Source: a virus. Taken from it: a DNA stretch of 64,000 nt. This document shows positions 46,032 through 55,346 of this stretch, piece after piece. The DNA is taken from the IMG/VR virus record IMGVR_UViG_3300010885_061525, positions 26,575 through 90,574 of that record; one strand, written 5' to 3'. The first letter of the stretch is position 1. The number at the start of each line of letters is the position of its first letter. Made by a program: the position numbers and the translations under genes. The notes beneath the pieces were generated by a model, which saw only the letters and a list, made by a program, of their open reading frames with translations, had not been told where the DNA came from and ran no database searches.

Positions 46032-46550
46032 TTATAAGTCTACGTATACTTTAGCGTAACCATCTTCGTCTGGTAACGAGAGGAATGTTCCAATTTGAGT
46101 AAGAGCGGTAACGTTAGAGGCACCCCAAACTCCAGCGTTTCCGCTGTTCGGAGTTATGTTTCCAGAAGAACCTAAATAAGCTCTTCCTCCAACAGTTATA
46201 GTTCCAGTAGGATAAATCATGTTGGTTACAACATATCCTTTTCTAACTATAGTAACCTTATCTCCAATTTGAGCTTCGCTCTTATATGGATTCAAGATTT
46301 GTCTAGTGAGATCTATGTTAACGACATCCTGCATTAGAATGCCGAGAGGCCTGGCTCCCGATGCGAAAACTGGAACAGATGCATACCAAACTTGGTTTTG
46401 CGATTGATCCATAGCAGCTCCCGAAGGGGCTGTTACTGAGTTTCCTGTAGCCACAACAACTCCGCCACGAGCTGAACCGTAAGGCCAGCTGGTTGCTGAG
46501 AAGAACGAAATATCTTCATCGATTATGTTTCTGTCTGGTTTTAGTGCCAT
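46032..46550 (-). CDS. Head decoration-like protein
   Basis: A 172-residue beta-rich protein between protease and capsid genes. VVVATGNSVTAPSGAAM, VFASGARPLGILMQDV, and GDKVTIVRKGYVVTNMIYP have a small beta-barrel look. The position and length suit a capsid-stabilising protein. A GTGTAT element (46570-46575) and AAGG precede the ATG. Confidence 0.65.
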   Translation of the reverse strand: MALKPDRNIIDEDISFFSATSWPYGSARGGVVVATGNSVTAPSGAAMDQSQNQVWYASVPVFASGARPLGILMQDVVNIDLTRQILNPYKSEAQIGDKVTIVRKGYVVTNMIYPTGTITVGGRAYLGSSGNITPNSGNAGVWGASNVTALTQIGTFLSLPDEDGYAKVYVDL

Positions 46551-46569
46551 GATTATACCTTTTTATTTT

Positions 46570-46575
46570 ATACAC
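46570..46575 (-). promoter_or_regulatory. GTGTAT promoter-like element
   Basis: GTGTATAAAATAAAA on the minus strand, 19 bases before the ATG at 46550, at the head of the decoration and capsid genes. Confidence 0.5.
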
Positions 46576-46596
46576 AGTTTTTATTAAAAACTTAAA

Positions 46597-48609
46597 TTAT
46601 CGTTTCTTTCCCATAGTAAATCCGATTAAAGACTCGGCAGGATTTAGTTTATCAGCTCTTGTCTCTGGAACAATGAATGCTGCAGAGATAGGTCTTTTAG
46701 CCATAGAAACAGCTTTTGCTGCTGTGTTGGCGTTAACTATTTCTTCAGCAGCTTTGTCTATAGATGAGACTACTTTGCTTATTGATTTCTTTAATGATGC
46801 AAAAGTCTTTTCATCCATAGAGGCAAGATCTTCTGCAGTTATCTCAGAATCATTTCCAAGAAGCGTCTTGATTTGTGAAAATCTATCAGCTCCAATCTTG
46901 TTGGAGTATGCCTTTTCAGCAATTTGCTCAACAGAATTGGCGAAATTTTCAAATTCAGCTATTTTTATATTTAGCTGCTCGATATGCTCTGTTGCTAAAA
47001 TTACGGCTTCTTCGTATTCTTTATTTTCCGATTTTACCGTTTTTATAACTTCAGCGGCTTGAGTAATGACTTTTTCTAGTTCTTCTTCATTAATATCTGT
47101 CATATTATTTTCTCTTGGAGTGTTATACACAGCATTATCAATATTGGTTAAATTAATGTTCGGTGAGATTCTTTTGTTTGTTTTAGTTGCAGCTAAATCC
47201 GCGCTAGTATTACCTACAGGTGTTTGCGAATTAGGATCGGCGGATGGCGCTTGCGTATTATCGACGACCGGCTCTTGAGAAGTAGGAGCTGTAGTTGAAC
47301 CCCCTCCTCCAGAACCTGGTTGCTGGGATGACTGTTGAGTATCAGATAATCTTCCGCTTCTTCTTAATACCAACCCCTTCTTTGCCATGTTCTGTAGAAC
47401 GAATCTTAATTCTTGCTCGTCTGCGCACGGTCTGTATTGGGCTACTTTTAATTGGTCTTCTAGGTCAGAAGGGTCTCCCAAAAGTTTGGCGTATAGTAGC
47501 GGAGCGTCTCCATGTCTATCTTGTAGATAAATATGGTATCCAGTACATCCCAATTCTATCTCAGATACCTTAGAGGCCTCTTTTTGACTGTAAAATAAAA
47601 GACCATCTAATGGTATCTCGAATGTCTTAGGGAGATTTTCTTTGCTGGTTGGGTCTTTACTAGTAACAGGCTCTCCAGGCGCTCCCGTTTGAAGCTCCTG
47701 GGGGTTTAACATGGCTCCAGGCTCTTGTACAGGTCCGGTTGGAGGGTTAGTAGCGTTTGGATCAAATTCTTGACTTATATCAGCTTTCGCGTTGTTGTTT
47801 ATAATAACACTCAATATTTTTCCTTTTCTTTTATTAGCAGGCTCGGCAACTATGCCTTGTCCTGAAAAAATGATATTTTTTAGCCATCGACCTATTTGAT
47901 ATTTCGATCCCTTGTATTTTGTATATCCAGAGCCTTTATACTGTACTAAATCCTTAGTCATAGATGACGATGATTCAGTTCTGTTTATAAAAATAGGCTT
48001 CTCATCATTCTCGTTTTTTCTTAAGCAATATCCAAAGTCCTCAAAGAAACACTCCATAGATACATACAAATTACCCTTATCTATTCCGGCTTTTATTTTT
48101 GAGGCATAAGTTGGAAAATATTGAGACCATATGATACCATCTTGCTTTATGTGAACTTTTCCTGATAGAGTTTTATTTTCTGAAGACAAAAGCTCTTGTC
48201 TATATTCATTGTCAATAAAATCCATATTTGGTAAATCGCCACTTATCAACTGCGCCTTTACCATAACTCCTATATTTTCATTTTCACTATCTTCTGATCC
48301 TCTATGCATCCAATTAATTGGTTTAAAATGCGGAGTTTCTTCAGCTTTAACTATTTCCTCAGCCGTAAAAACGTCATTATTAGCATTCCAAATATCAGTA
48401 ACTAAAATAGATGATATAGGCATTATGTCGTCAGTAATCTTAAAGTTTTCTTCTTTGATAGCTGAAAAAGCGCAGGCATTTCCAATGCATGCTTTAGCCA
48501 GTTCTAGACGGTTGTCCTCATTAGATCTTAGTATGTAATCAACGTCGCACGTAGCTTTGTTATTTTGAACTAAGCTCTCTATAGATTTTTCTAATTTAAA
48601 TATTTTCAT
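46597..48609 (-). CDS. Prohead protease fused to scaffold (T4 gp21-like)
   Basis: A 670-residue protein. The protease part carries PINWMHRGSEDSENENIG (catalytic His, about residues 98-115), SGKVHIKQDG, and GNLYVSMECFFEDFG (catalytic Ser in SMEC, about 179-193), the layout of T4 gp21/S80-type prohead proteases. A Pro/Gln/Gly-rich linker (about 265-460) leads to a helical scaffold (EEELEKVITQAAEVIKTVKS and onward) and a basic tail ending FTMGKKR, which may bind the capsid. It would shape the prohead, then cleave scaffold, capsid and internal proteins. An internal ATG at 47103 could produce the scaffold alone. Confidence 0.85.
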   Translation of the reverse strand: MKIFKLEKSIESLVQNNKATCDVDYILRSNEDNRLELAKACIGNACAFSAIKEENFKITDDIMPISSILVTDIWNANNDVFTAEEIVKAEETPHFKPINWMHRGSEDSENENIGVMVKAQLISGDLPNMDFIDNEYRQELLSSENKTLSGKVHIKQDGIIWSQYFPTYASKIKAGIDKGNLYVSMECFFEDFGYCLRKNENDEKPIFINRTESSSSMTKDLVQYKGSGYTKYKGSKYQIGRWLKNIIFSGQGIVAEPANKRKGKILSVIINNNAKADISQEFDPNATNPPTGPVQEPGAMLNPQELQTGAPGEPVTSKDPTSKENLPKTFEIPLDGLLFYSQKEASKVSEIELGCTGYHIYLQDRHGDAPLLYAKLLGDPSDLEDQLKVAQYRPCADEQELRFVLQNMAKKGLVLRRSGRLSDTQQSSQQPGSGGGGSTTAPTSQEPVVDNTQAPSADPNSQTPVGNTSADLAATKTNKRISPNINLTNIDNAVYNTPRENNMTDINEEELEKVITQAAEVIKTVKSENKEYEEAVILATEHIEQLNIKIAEFENFANSVEQIAEKAYSNKIGADRFSQIKTLLGNDSEITAEDLASMDEKTFASLKKSISKVVSSIDKAAEEIVNANTAAKAVSMAKRPISAAFIVPETRADKLNPAESLIGFTMGKKR

Positions 48610-48624
48610 ATTTCACCTTTTATG

Positions 48625-48630
48625 ATACAC
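48625..48630 (-). promoter_or_regulatory. GTGTAT promoter-like element
   Basis: TGTGTATCATAAAAGG on the minus strand, 15 bases before the ATG at 48609, followed by the ribosome site AGGTG. Confidence 0.45.
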
Positions 48631-48674
48631 ATCTTGCCTTATTGCTAGTGCTACTCTTATATTTGGCTATGTTT

Positions 48675-50645
48675 TTAACGACTTTGCTTCTCTGATAGAA
48701 TGCTATTCTTAATCATTCTTATGTTCGAAATGGTTGGATTTTTCATTTCAGACAACTCCTCATTTAACTTATTTTCAAACTCTGAAGAGTCTATTTTTGA
48801 CTGAGATATCTTAACAGCCTCTTCCGTAGTTATACTTTCACCACAATAACATGATAATACTTTATTCTTAGCTTTTTCTAGTTCTATTTTTTGCTTGCCC
48901 GTTAGTTGTCTTTTATTTGACACCTCAAATTTGCTAAGATAAAATGACTCTACCGCTGAATCTATAGATGTTTGAAAATCTTCAGCCAAAGCTAATTCGC
49001 TCGCTTTTATTCTTTTCGACACTTTTCTTTTTACTGTGTCTTTTGATCCGCCAGGTCTTCCGGCTTTCATTCCTGGGTTTTCGGTATTACCAAAGGGCTT
49101 AACTCCTGCAGGTCCCTTCATCTTTAAAAGTTCTTTTGTCTTTTTATGATTACTATTAGGAACTTCGGTTTGTATGAATGGGCTGTATTTAGTCGAAACA
49201 GACCCTTCATCTCTTTCTTTACTCTCATTAATAATTCTTGCTTTTTCGATATCCCACATTTCTCCTATTTTCTCAACCACCGTTTGATTGGAAATAACAT
49301 TTCTATCGTTAAGCTCAGTTAATAGTTTAAAATAACTTGGTTGATCGAATAGATTATCAACACTAAATTTGATTTTTGGCTTGTTGCTGAAAGACAACTC
49401 TTCGCATATAATATCTATTTCAGTCTGAATCCAGTCAGTTATAGCTCTTCTTATAGCGTCTATTCTCTTCATGAGATTTCTTAAACCCATGAAAGAATCA
49501 TTAGACCCACTAGATCCACTTGTACCACCAATTAAACTTTTATGCACTCCTAGGCCTAAAAGCATGGACTCGTAGTTTTCCGTAAAATTTTCAAGTTTTT
49601 CAATCGGAGGAAAGTACTGATCATACTGAAGCATTGAGTCCCATATTATGTCTAGCGTTCCGCCGCTATGATTTTCTAAAACGTTGGAGAGTCTTACTAT
49701 AGATCCGATATCTGGTAAGATTTCCTCTTTGTGATCTCCGAGTCTCCAAAGACGAACTGAGTTATACCAGCTGTCTAAAGCACTGATTTTCGCGAGTCTT
49801 AATTTTTCATTGTATATCACGTCATGAAGAATGCTGTATATAAAACTCTTCGCCCATATAGCGCTATCTTTTTTCTTATAATGAGCTACGTATACCGAGT
49901 CCTCATCTAAAGGAATTGATATATTAGACCCATTCTTTGCTGTCAATATAGCTTTTTTGACTTCATCAGTGAGACCGCTTAAAACAGCATCTCCTTCTTT
50001 CTTAACCAAGGCTTTAAATTGACTTATGTGTGTTGGGCTTATGTTTATAGCCCATCTTTTAATTCCCGAAAATATGGCAGCTTCTCCGCCCATTAAGGTT
50101 ACGGTTTGCGGATCATAAAGAACGTAATCTAATGGTATTTTAGATTTTACGGCAGCGGTAACTGAATCTCTTCGCATTCTTCTTACTGTCGGAACGTCAA
50201 TACTCTCATATCTGCGTCCAACAACAACGTTTCCTTCAACTACAAAGTAATTGGCAAATCTTTCAGCTCGCTCTTTTAAATTAACCTTTGTGGACCACTG
50301 CTTAAAGAAATTTTCTATTCCTTTGTTATCGCTCACTATCTCCAATCCTTCAACAGCGATTTCGGTCATTAAATCTATTACAGAACGGATAAGGCCGACG
50401 CTCTCATATGCATTTCTGCATGCGGTCATTATCTCTTCGTCTTTACTTGGTATTCTTTCGTTCGGCCTGAATCTTTCCCAAGTTTTTCTATTGAACGGCG
50501 GCCTTACAGATATTCCATCTTCGACATTAGAGTAAAAACCTCCAAAAGCCATTTGCTCTGGGGTTATTTCGGCCATAGCCTTGTTATGTTCTTCAAGACC
50601 GGCTTTTTTCTCAGCATTTGTAGAAGTGTAAAATTTATTATCCAT
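48675..50645 (-). CDS. Portal protein
   Basis: A 656-residue protein from ATG 50645 (MDNKFYTSTNAEKKAGLEEH). NAYESVGLIRSVIDLMTEIA, VVEGNVVVGRRYES, and YDQYFPPIEKLENFTENYES match portal proteins, which form the dodecameric DNA gate at one head vertex and dock the terminase and the adaptor. The C-terminal 150 residues are basic and probably flexible. It sits between the terminase and prohead protease genes, the canonical place. GTGTATTTAATT precedes the start. Confidence 0.88.
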   Translation of the reverse strand: MDNKFYTSTNAEKKAGLEEHNKAMAEITPEQMAFGGFYSNVEDGISVRPPFNRKTWERFRPNERIPSKDEEIMTACRNAYESVGLIRSVIDLMTEIAVEGLEIVSDNKGIENFFKQWSTKVNLKERAERFANYFVVEGNVVVGRRYESIDVPTVRRMRRDSVTAAVKSKIPLDYVLYDPQTVTLMGGEAAIFSGIKRWAINISPTHISQFKALVKKEGDAVLSGLTDEVKKAILTAKNGSNISIPLDEDSVYVAHYKKKDSAIWAKSFIYSILHDVIYNEKLRLAKISALDSWYNSVRLWRLGDHKEEILPDIGSIVRLSNVLENHSGGTLDIIWDSMLQYDQYFPPIEKLENFTENYESMLLGLGVHKSLIGGTSGSSGSNDSFMGLRNLMKRIDAIRRAITDWIQTEIDIICEELSFSNKPKIKFSVDNLFDQPSYFKLLTELNDRNVISNQTVVEKIGEMWDIEKARIINESKERDEGSVSTKYSPFIQTEVPNSNHKKTKELLKMKGPAGVKPFGNTENPGMKAGRPGGSKDTVKRKVSKRIKASELALAEDFQTSIDSAVESFYLSKFEVSNKRQLTGKQKIELEKAKNKVLSCYCGESITTEEAVKISQSKIDSSEFENKLNEELSEMKNPTISNIRMIKNSILSEKQSR

Positions 50646-50670
50646 TTTAATCCAATCGCAATCCAATTAA

Positions 50671-50676
50671 ATACAC
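50671..50676 (-). promoter_or_regulatory. GTGTAT promoter-like element
   Basis: AGTGTATTTAATT on the minus strand between the terminase stop and the portal start, 25 bases before the ATG at 50645. Confidence 0.5.
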
Positions 50677-50682
50677 TAAGAG

Positions 50683-52707
50683 TCAATACGCTATTGATCC
50701 GTTTGGCCCATCTGTTCTTCTAACTATAGAAGATCTGTTGTTCATAGATTGAGCGTTTTTCATTTTCTTAAGCCCTTTTCCTTGGTACATCTGGCCATTA
50801 GGGCTTCTTTGATTAGCCGCTTCCTTAGAGGAGTATCCTCCAAAGACGTGTTTTTGGGGAACCTCGACAACATTGATTGTAGCCCTGGCCGCGTCATTCG
50901 CTAATAGCAAGCTTGTAAAATGATCTTTTCTTAGTCTTAGCTTTATACCTTCTGTAACCACACCTTTTATTCTTGGGAGATCCCAAGTTTTATTACCTTT
51001 AGCTGTGGTTTGTTCTTGTATCAAGGTTGTTTGATATTTGCATTCTTCTATCTCGTATTGGATGTTTTCCAAAGACAGATCAACCATATCATCTTCATTA
51101 GAAAACATTCTTGACTGTTCTACGCCAATGGCATCATAAGCAGGAAATAATTGAGCCATAGTGGTTATATCCTTAAGAAGATTAAAATGTGCAGTCTCGT
51201 ACCAATCTCTTGATGAGAACTCTATTACCTTGATTAAATGCGCCCCTTTTCTATCAGAAACCTCCTCATCGTTGATATCAAATATGCAATATTCGTCATT
51301 TTTTAATTTTGATGAGTCTTTTAATCCTTCTACCACGGAGCGCCCTCCTCCTCCGGAGTCAAGATGTATTCTTACTATGTTAAATCTTGCACAGATTTCA
51401 TGTATTTTTCTAATAATAAACGTGTTATAGTCTTCCACCCCCTCGAATGACTGAGGCTTCTTTTTCTTTTGCGCTTCAAATTTTCTTCTATTAGTACTCC
51501 AACAAAAAACTAATGCTCTATACTCATCTGTTATTTTAACGATTGAAATAGCAAAATTGTCTCTTTCAGACGCCGGGTCTATACCCATTACATATCTATA
51601 GTTTTTTTCACCGTACTCTTCAGCGTAAAACTTCAACTCTCCACTCTGAGTTTTGATCGGACAAGTAGCCTTATGTATCGAAGAGGCGGGAAAAAAGCCA
51701 TCCGAATCCTTAGCAAAGACGCATCCGTATTCCATTTTAAAAATTGCGGAATCCATTGTTGCTCGACCTTGCTCAAGAATCGTCTTATCCATCAATCCAT
51801 TCGGCAGATACTCCCAAGGCAGTCTTATAATAGCATACTCGCAACTAGTCTTGTTTTTTGATTGTTCGTATACCAAATTGCAATAATCCTGATAGTATTT
51901 ATAAAAATGATTAAATTGATATGTAGCAGTTCCAGCTAATATAATTTGATTTCCCTCTGCCTTGCTGTCCCCTATAAATCCTTCTATAGAGTCATTATTC
52001 ATTCCTATGGCCTTTAGCGCTTCTATTTGATATTGCTGTTTTACTTTTTCAAAGGTGTTGTTGCTTTGAACGGAGGCGAATCCTCGAATAACCGTTTCAA
52101 ATATATCAGGATTGACAGATCCGAATTCGTCAACGATAATTGTGTTAGCCCTAAGACCTCTAATCTTTTCGCCTGTTCCGATTGGAATACCCATGATCCT
52201 GCTGTCGCCAATATCCCAGTGGAATCCAAGAATTCCTCTTTTTGGTCCGTTATTCGCTCCGCAGATATCCTGAAGAATTGGAGCGTTTTTCCATATATTT
52301 TCCATTGACTCAAACACTAATCCAGACTGACGCAATCCGGCTCCTGCTATGACTATTTTACTTCCTTGGTCAAGTAAAGCCTTAGTTATTGCATAACATC
52401 CCAACATGGTGGTTTTAGAACCACCTCTCGTAGCTATAAGCATTGGAAGTCTTTTAAGCCAAAGAATTTTTAATATAGCCATCTGATAAGGGAACAAATT
52501 CATGCCTAATAAAGTCTTAACGGTAAATGGCATGTAATCAATGTTTTTAAACACTTTGACTAAATCTTCAGCCACATTGTCTTTTTTAATATCTAAATCA
52601 AATGGATTATTTGTTTTTACATCAAAAGTATCGCCTATCTCTAGATAGGCGTTGTCTAAATACGATTTTATTCTGTCTTCCGACCAGGAAGTGTTTACTT
52701 GTGTCAT
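50683..52707 (-). CDS. terL: Terminase large subunit
   Basis: A 674-residue ATPase-nuclease that packages DNA into the prohead. Walker A is LIATRGGSKTTMLG (about residues 90-103) and Walker B is TIIVDEFGSV (about 185-194), with a coupling motif near ILAGTATYQ. The RNase H-like nuclease has VMGIDPASERDNFA (first Asp, about 374-387) and IHLDSGGGGRSVVEGL (second Asp, about 450-465). It overlaps the ERCC4 nuclease gene by four bases. Confidence 0.93.
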   Translation of the reverse strand: MTQVNTSWSEDRIKSYLDNAYLEIGDTFDVKTNNPFDLDIKKDNVAEDLVKVFKNIDYMPFTVKTLLGMNLFPYQMAILKILWLKRLPMLIATRGGSKTTMLGCYAITKALLDQGSKIVIAGAGLRQSGLVFESMENIWKNAPILQDICGANNGPKRGILGFHWDIGDSRIMGIPIGTGEKIRGLRANTIIVDEFGSVNPDIFETVIRGFASVQSNNTFEKVKQQYQIEALKAIGMNNDSIEGFIGDSKAEGNQIILAGTATYQFNHFYKYYQDYCNLVYEQSKNKTSCEYAIIRLPWEYLPNGLMDKTILEQGRATMDSAIFKMEYGCVFAKDSDGFFPASSIHKATCPIKTQSGELKFYAEEYGEKNYRYVMGIDPASERDNFAISIVKITDEYRALVFCWSTNRRKFEAQKKKKPQSFEGVEDYNTFIIRKIHEICARFNIVRIHLDSGGGGRSVVEGLKDSSKLKNDEYCIFDINDEEVSDRKGAHLIKVIEFSSRDWYETAHFNLLKDITTMAQLFPAYDAIGVEQSRMFSNEDDMVDLSLENIQYEIEECKYQTTLIQEQTTAKGNKTWDLPRIKGVVTEGIKLRLRKDHFTSLLLANDAARATINVVEVPQKHVFGGYSSKEAANQRSPNGQMYQGKGLKKMKNAQSMNNRSSIVRRTDGPNGSIAY

Positions 52708-53249
52708 TTAGTTTGAGTTTCTTCTATCAGTTGTTTAAATAGGTTGCACATATACTTTTTCGCAAAATATTTATTTGATAGAAATAGAGTCTTTATATTC
52801 CACTTATGATCTATCTCGCAAACTCTTTTAAGAATAAAGTCTGGGGAAAGAGTGAAATACTTTCCTTTTTTGGGATCTCTTATTTCATACTTCGCAAATG
52901 AATCCCTTAAGTCATCCTCTACCAATATGTAGGGTCTTTTATATTCAGCGAGCTTGTCCAGTTCTTTTTGGAATCTATCCCAGTTTTTTCCAAAGTTTCC
53001 TATGACTTCCTCTATACTATTCTTTCTTTCTATTATGATTCCGTCTTTTCCGTCATGTCCCTCAAGAGAGTAGTCTCCGCATGGAAGAGCTATGTTTTTT
53101 ATTTCCCTAACCGCAAAAAAACTTGGAAGACCATCCGAAAAATTCCACGGCTTTTTCTCTCTAGTATCAACGATTACGTTGGCGTATATTGTTTCTTTTA
53201 ATGTTTTTTGAGCCTGTCTTCTTGCGTCTGTGTATCCTTTTCGGGGCAT
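52704..53249 (-). CDS. ERCC4-type (Mus81/XPF-like) nuclease
   Basis: A 181-residue protein. The core reads NVIVDTREKKPW (about 25-36), LPCGDYSLEG (Asp, about 54-63), and GIIIERKNSIEEVIG (ERK triad, about 68-82). This is the ERCC4 nuclease signature (GDxn-ERKx3D-like), which cuts branched DNA. A small stand-alone form next to terL suggests resolution of branches during packaging. Its first 28 codons overlap the end of the HNH gene in another frame. Confidence 0.82.
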   Translation of the reverse strand: MPRKGYTDARRQAQKTLKETIYANVIVDTREKKPWNFSDGLPSFFAVREIKNIALPCGDYSLEGHDGKDGIIIERKNSIEEVIGNFGKNWDRFQKELDKLAEYKRPYILVEDDLRDSFAKYEIRDPKKGKYFTLSPDFILKRVCEIDHKWNIKTLFLSNKYFAKKYMCNLFKQLIEETQTK

Positions 53250-53550
53250 TCAATTTCTCACATTCTGGTTGGTTTGCATTTGCTATAACCGTTCTAAAAA
53301 ACAAAGACTCATACTGCTCTTCTTTTCCTGTTACCAAGCAGTGGTGTTTTTTACATAATGTGACGCCATTGAACACTTCAGTCCTTAGTCTATGATGGTT
53401 CGCATACTTTTTAATATGATGAACCTCTAGACTACTTCTGACTTTACAGTTTGGATATTGACACGTATAACTATCTCTTTTTAAAACAAATCTTCTGAAC
53501 GCTTTATACATCTCATTATCACGAGGATTTCTATGTTTACTTTGTCTCAC
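53167..53550 (-). CDS. HNH endonuclease
   Basis: A 127-residue protein starting at GTG 53550. FVLKRDSYTCQYPNC, then SLEVHHIKKYANH (the HH of HNH), VTLCKKHHCLV, give a complete HNH site with two Cys pairs for zinc. An Arg/Lys-rich tail (KRIHRRKKTGSKNIKRNN) is encoded in the 83-base overlap with the next gene. Phages often keep HNH nucleases beside terminase genes where they support packaging cleavage; it could also be a free-standing homing enzyme. Confidence 0.82.
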   Translation of the reverse strand: MRQSKHRNPRDNEMYKAFRRFVLKRDSYTCQYPNCKVRSSLEVHHIKKYANHHRLRTEVFNGVTLCKKHHCLVTGKEEQYESLFFRTVIANANQPECEKLNAPKRIHRRKKTGSKNIKRNNIRQRNR

Positions 53551-54526
53551 TCATACTAAATACACTACTTTTATCAGCTGATTCTAGGTCGTTAAAGAAC
53601 ATCTCTGCCAAAAGCTCTTTCCATGTTATCTTGGCCTTCCATCCAAGCTTTTCCTCTGCCTTTCTTGGATCTGATATCAGCCTGTTCACTTCTGCCGGTC
53701 TAATCAGTTTTGGATCTTGATAATAAGGCTTGTCTTTTATTCCAGCTATCTCACATACATAATTAATAGCATCTTCAATTGATGCGGTGGTTCCAGTTCC
53801 TATTACATAATCGTCAGCAGAATCCTGTTGTAGCATTTTATGCATTACCTGAACATATTCCTTTGCATGACCCCAATCTCTTTGGGCATTAATATTTCCT
53901 ATACTGAATCTTTCTCCAGTTATCATGTAATTTACAACACCCCTTGTTATTTTTCTTGTTACAAAGTCTGATCCTCGTCTCGGGCTTTCATGATTAAATA
54001 AAATCCCACAGCTCGAATGTAACCCATAAGCCTCCCTGTAAAGTCCCACAATTTTATGAGCATAAAGCTTAGCGGCGGCATAAGGACTTTTGATAGAGAA
54101 TTCAGTATTTTCATTTTGTGGACCAGGGGAATTTCCAAACAACTCTGACGTAGAAGCTTGATAGAATCTTGTTAACGGGCTGTATTTTAAAATAGCGTCT
54201 AAAGCGATGATAACCGCCTCGCCATCTACCTTCAGTGTGCTTATAGGCTCCTTGAAGCTTTGACCCACATGAGACATTGCTGCTAAATTATAATATTCAT
54301 TAGGTTTTATCTCAGATATTATTTCTGCGACACCTGATGGATCAGTTATGTCTAAATTAATAAGAGTGAAGTTGGTATTGGATAAAGCCCTATCTAGATA
54401 ATCATTAGATCTCGAAGATGCTCTTCTTGAAACCCCATAAACTTTATATCCTATCTCTAAGAGATATTCTGCTAGATATGAACCATCCTGACCGTGACAC
54501 CCGGTAATTATCGCACTTTTATTCAT
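53537..54526 (-). CDS. gmd: GDP-mannose 4,6-dehydratase
   Basis: A 329-residue short-chain dehydrogenase-like enzyme. It has the NAD(P)-binding TGCHGQDGSYLAEYLL, SRRASSRS, NLAAMSHVGQSF, catalytic ASTSELFGN and SPYAAAKLYAHK (Tyr-x3-Lys), and LFNHESPRRG, all typical of Gmd. It converts GDP-mannose to GDP-4-keto-6-deoxymannose, the precursor of GDP-fucose and GDP-rhamnose. It lies between terminase-region genes, far from the sugar-transfer cluster, but supplies a plausible donor precursor. No downstream reductase or synthase gene is visible in the window. Confidence 0.92.
   Translation of the reverse strand: MNKSAIITGCHGQDGSYLAEYLLEIGYKVYGVSRRASSRSNDYLDRALSNTNFTLINLDITDPSGVAEIISEIKPNEYYNLAAMSHVGQSFKEPISTLKVDGEAVIIALDAILKYSPLTRFYQASTSELFGNSPGPQNENTEFSIKSPYAAAKLYAHKIVGLYREAYGLHSSCGILFNHESPRRGSDFVTRKITRGVVNYMITGERFSIGNINAQRDWGHAKEYVQVMHKMLQQDSADDYVIGTGTTASIEDAINYVCEIAGIKDKPYYQDPKLIRPAEVNRLISDPRKAEEKLGWKAKITWKELLAEMFFNDLESADKSSVFSMSETK
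53560..53565 (-). promoter_or_regulatory. GTGTAT element inside the end of gmd
   Basis: AGTGTATTTAGT, on the minus strand, ends ten bases before the GTG start of the HNH gene, but lies in codons of gmd (SVFS), so coding chance cannot be excluded. Confidence 0.3.
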
Positions 54527-55346
54527 TTGTTTGTTCCATCATCCTAATAGTATCCGAATCGAGCAGCTGCGGAGCGATTTCTCCATCCATAAAAGAAACG
54601 CCGTTTCTAAGATCATCCGTCTTTTTATTCATAGATATTCTCATAAGCTCCGCCATTCTTCCTTCTTGACCTTTTGTTTTCTTAGAGTCGAATTTTTTAC
54701 ATAGGGCGAAGAATGTATCAGCTCCTATTTTACCCTTTTCTTCTCTTTGTTTTCTGGTTATGTTAAGGCTTTCACTTATTTTAGTGCTTTTTTCAAGCAG
54801 GTCTTTGTACTCTTTATTTAGATCCGTCAACCTAAGACTCGCGGCAAAAATCTTTTCGTATATAGAAGCTTCTTTTGGATTTGTAAGGTCCAAGTCTTTT
54901 ATATCTCTAATGTTGTTTTCCTTCATTAGAACGTCTCTAAGATTCACGCACTTGGAGTAGTCTGATTGATTTTTATCTATTCTAAGCTTGAGCATTATTA
55001 TTTGCTCGATGTTATTAGCTTCAGTATGATTAAGATCCTCAAGCTGGACATGATATCCAGACCAATCCTCACAAAAAGACTCCCACTCATCTTTGGTAAG
55101 AATGCCTTTTATTCTACGCCCTCGTGCGGAATTGAGTAGATCTTTTGACCAAAACGCATAATCTCTTTCCTCTTTTGATTCTACCCTACCCCCTTCTTCT
55201 ATAATACCACCGCTAAGTAATTTCTTTTTATACCTTTCAATGGTTTTTGACGAACAGTCAAGTCTTCTACCCATTTCTGCCTGTGACAAATTATCTAAAT
55301 TATCTTTTATAAATTTTATATCAGTGACTGAAAGCTTCTTATTCAC
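54519..55346 (-). CDS. HTH protein, candidate terminase small subunit
   Basis: A 275-residue protein. The N-terminal HTH is SQAEMGRRLDCSSKTIERYK (about 21-40). The rest is charged and helical with coiled-coil tendency (ASLRLTDLNKEYKDLLEKST). An N-terminal DNA-binding domain with a helical oligomerisation region, encoded upstream of terL on the same strand, is the pattern of small terminases. It overlaps neighbours by eight bases on each side. The role is inferred from architecture and position. Confidence 0.55.
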   Translation of the reverse strand: MNKKLSVTDIKFIKDNLDNLSQAEMGRRLDCSSKTIERYKKKLLSGGIIEEGGRVESKEERDYAFWSKDLLNSARGRRIKGILTKDEWESFCEDWSGYHVQLEDLNHTEANNIEQIIMLKLRIDKNQSDYSKCVNLRDVLMKENNIRDIKDLDLTNPKEASIYEKIFAASLRLTDLNKEYKDLLEKSTKISESLNITRKQREEKGKIGADTFFALCKKFDSKKTKGQEGRMAELMRISMNKKTDDLRNGVSFMDGEIAPQLLDSDTIRMMEQTNE

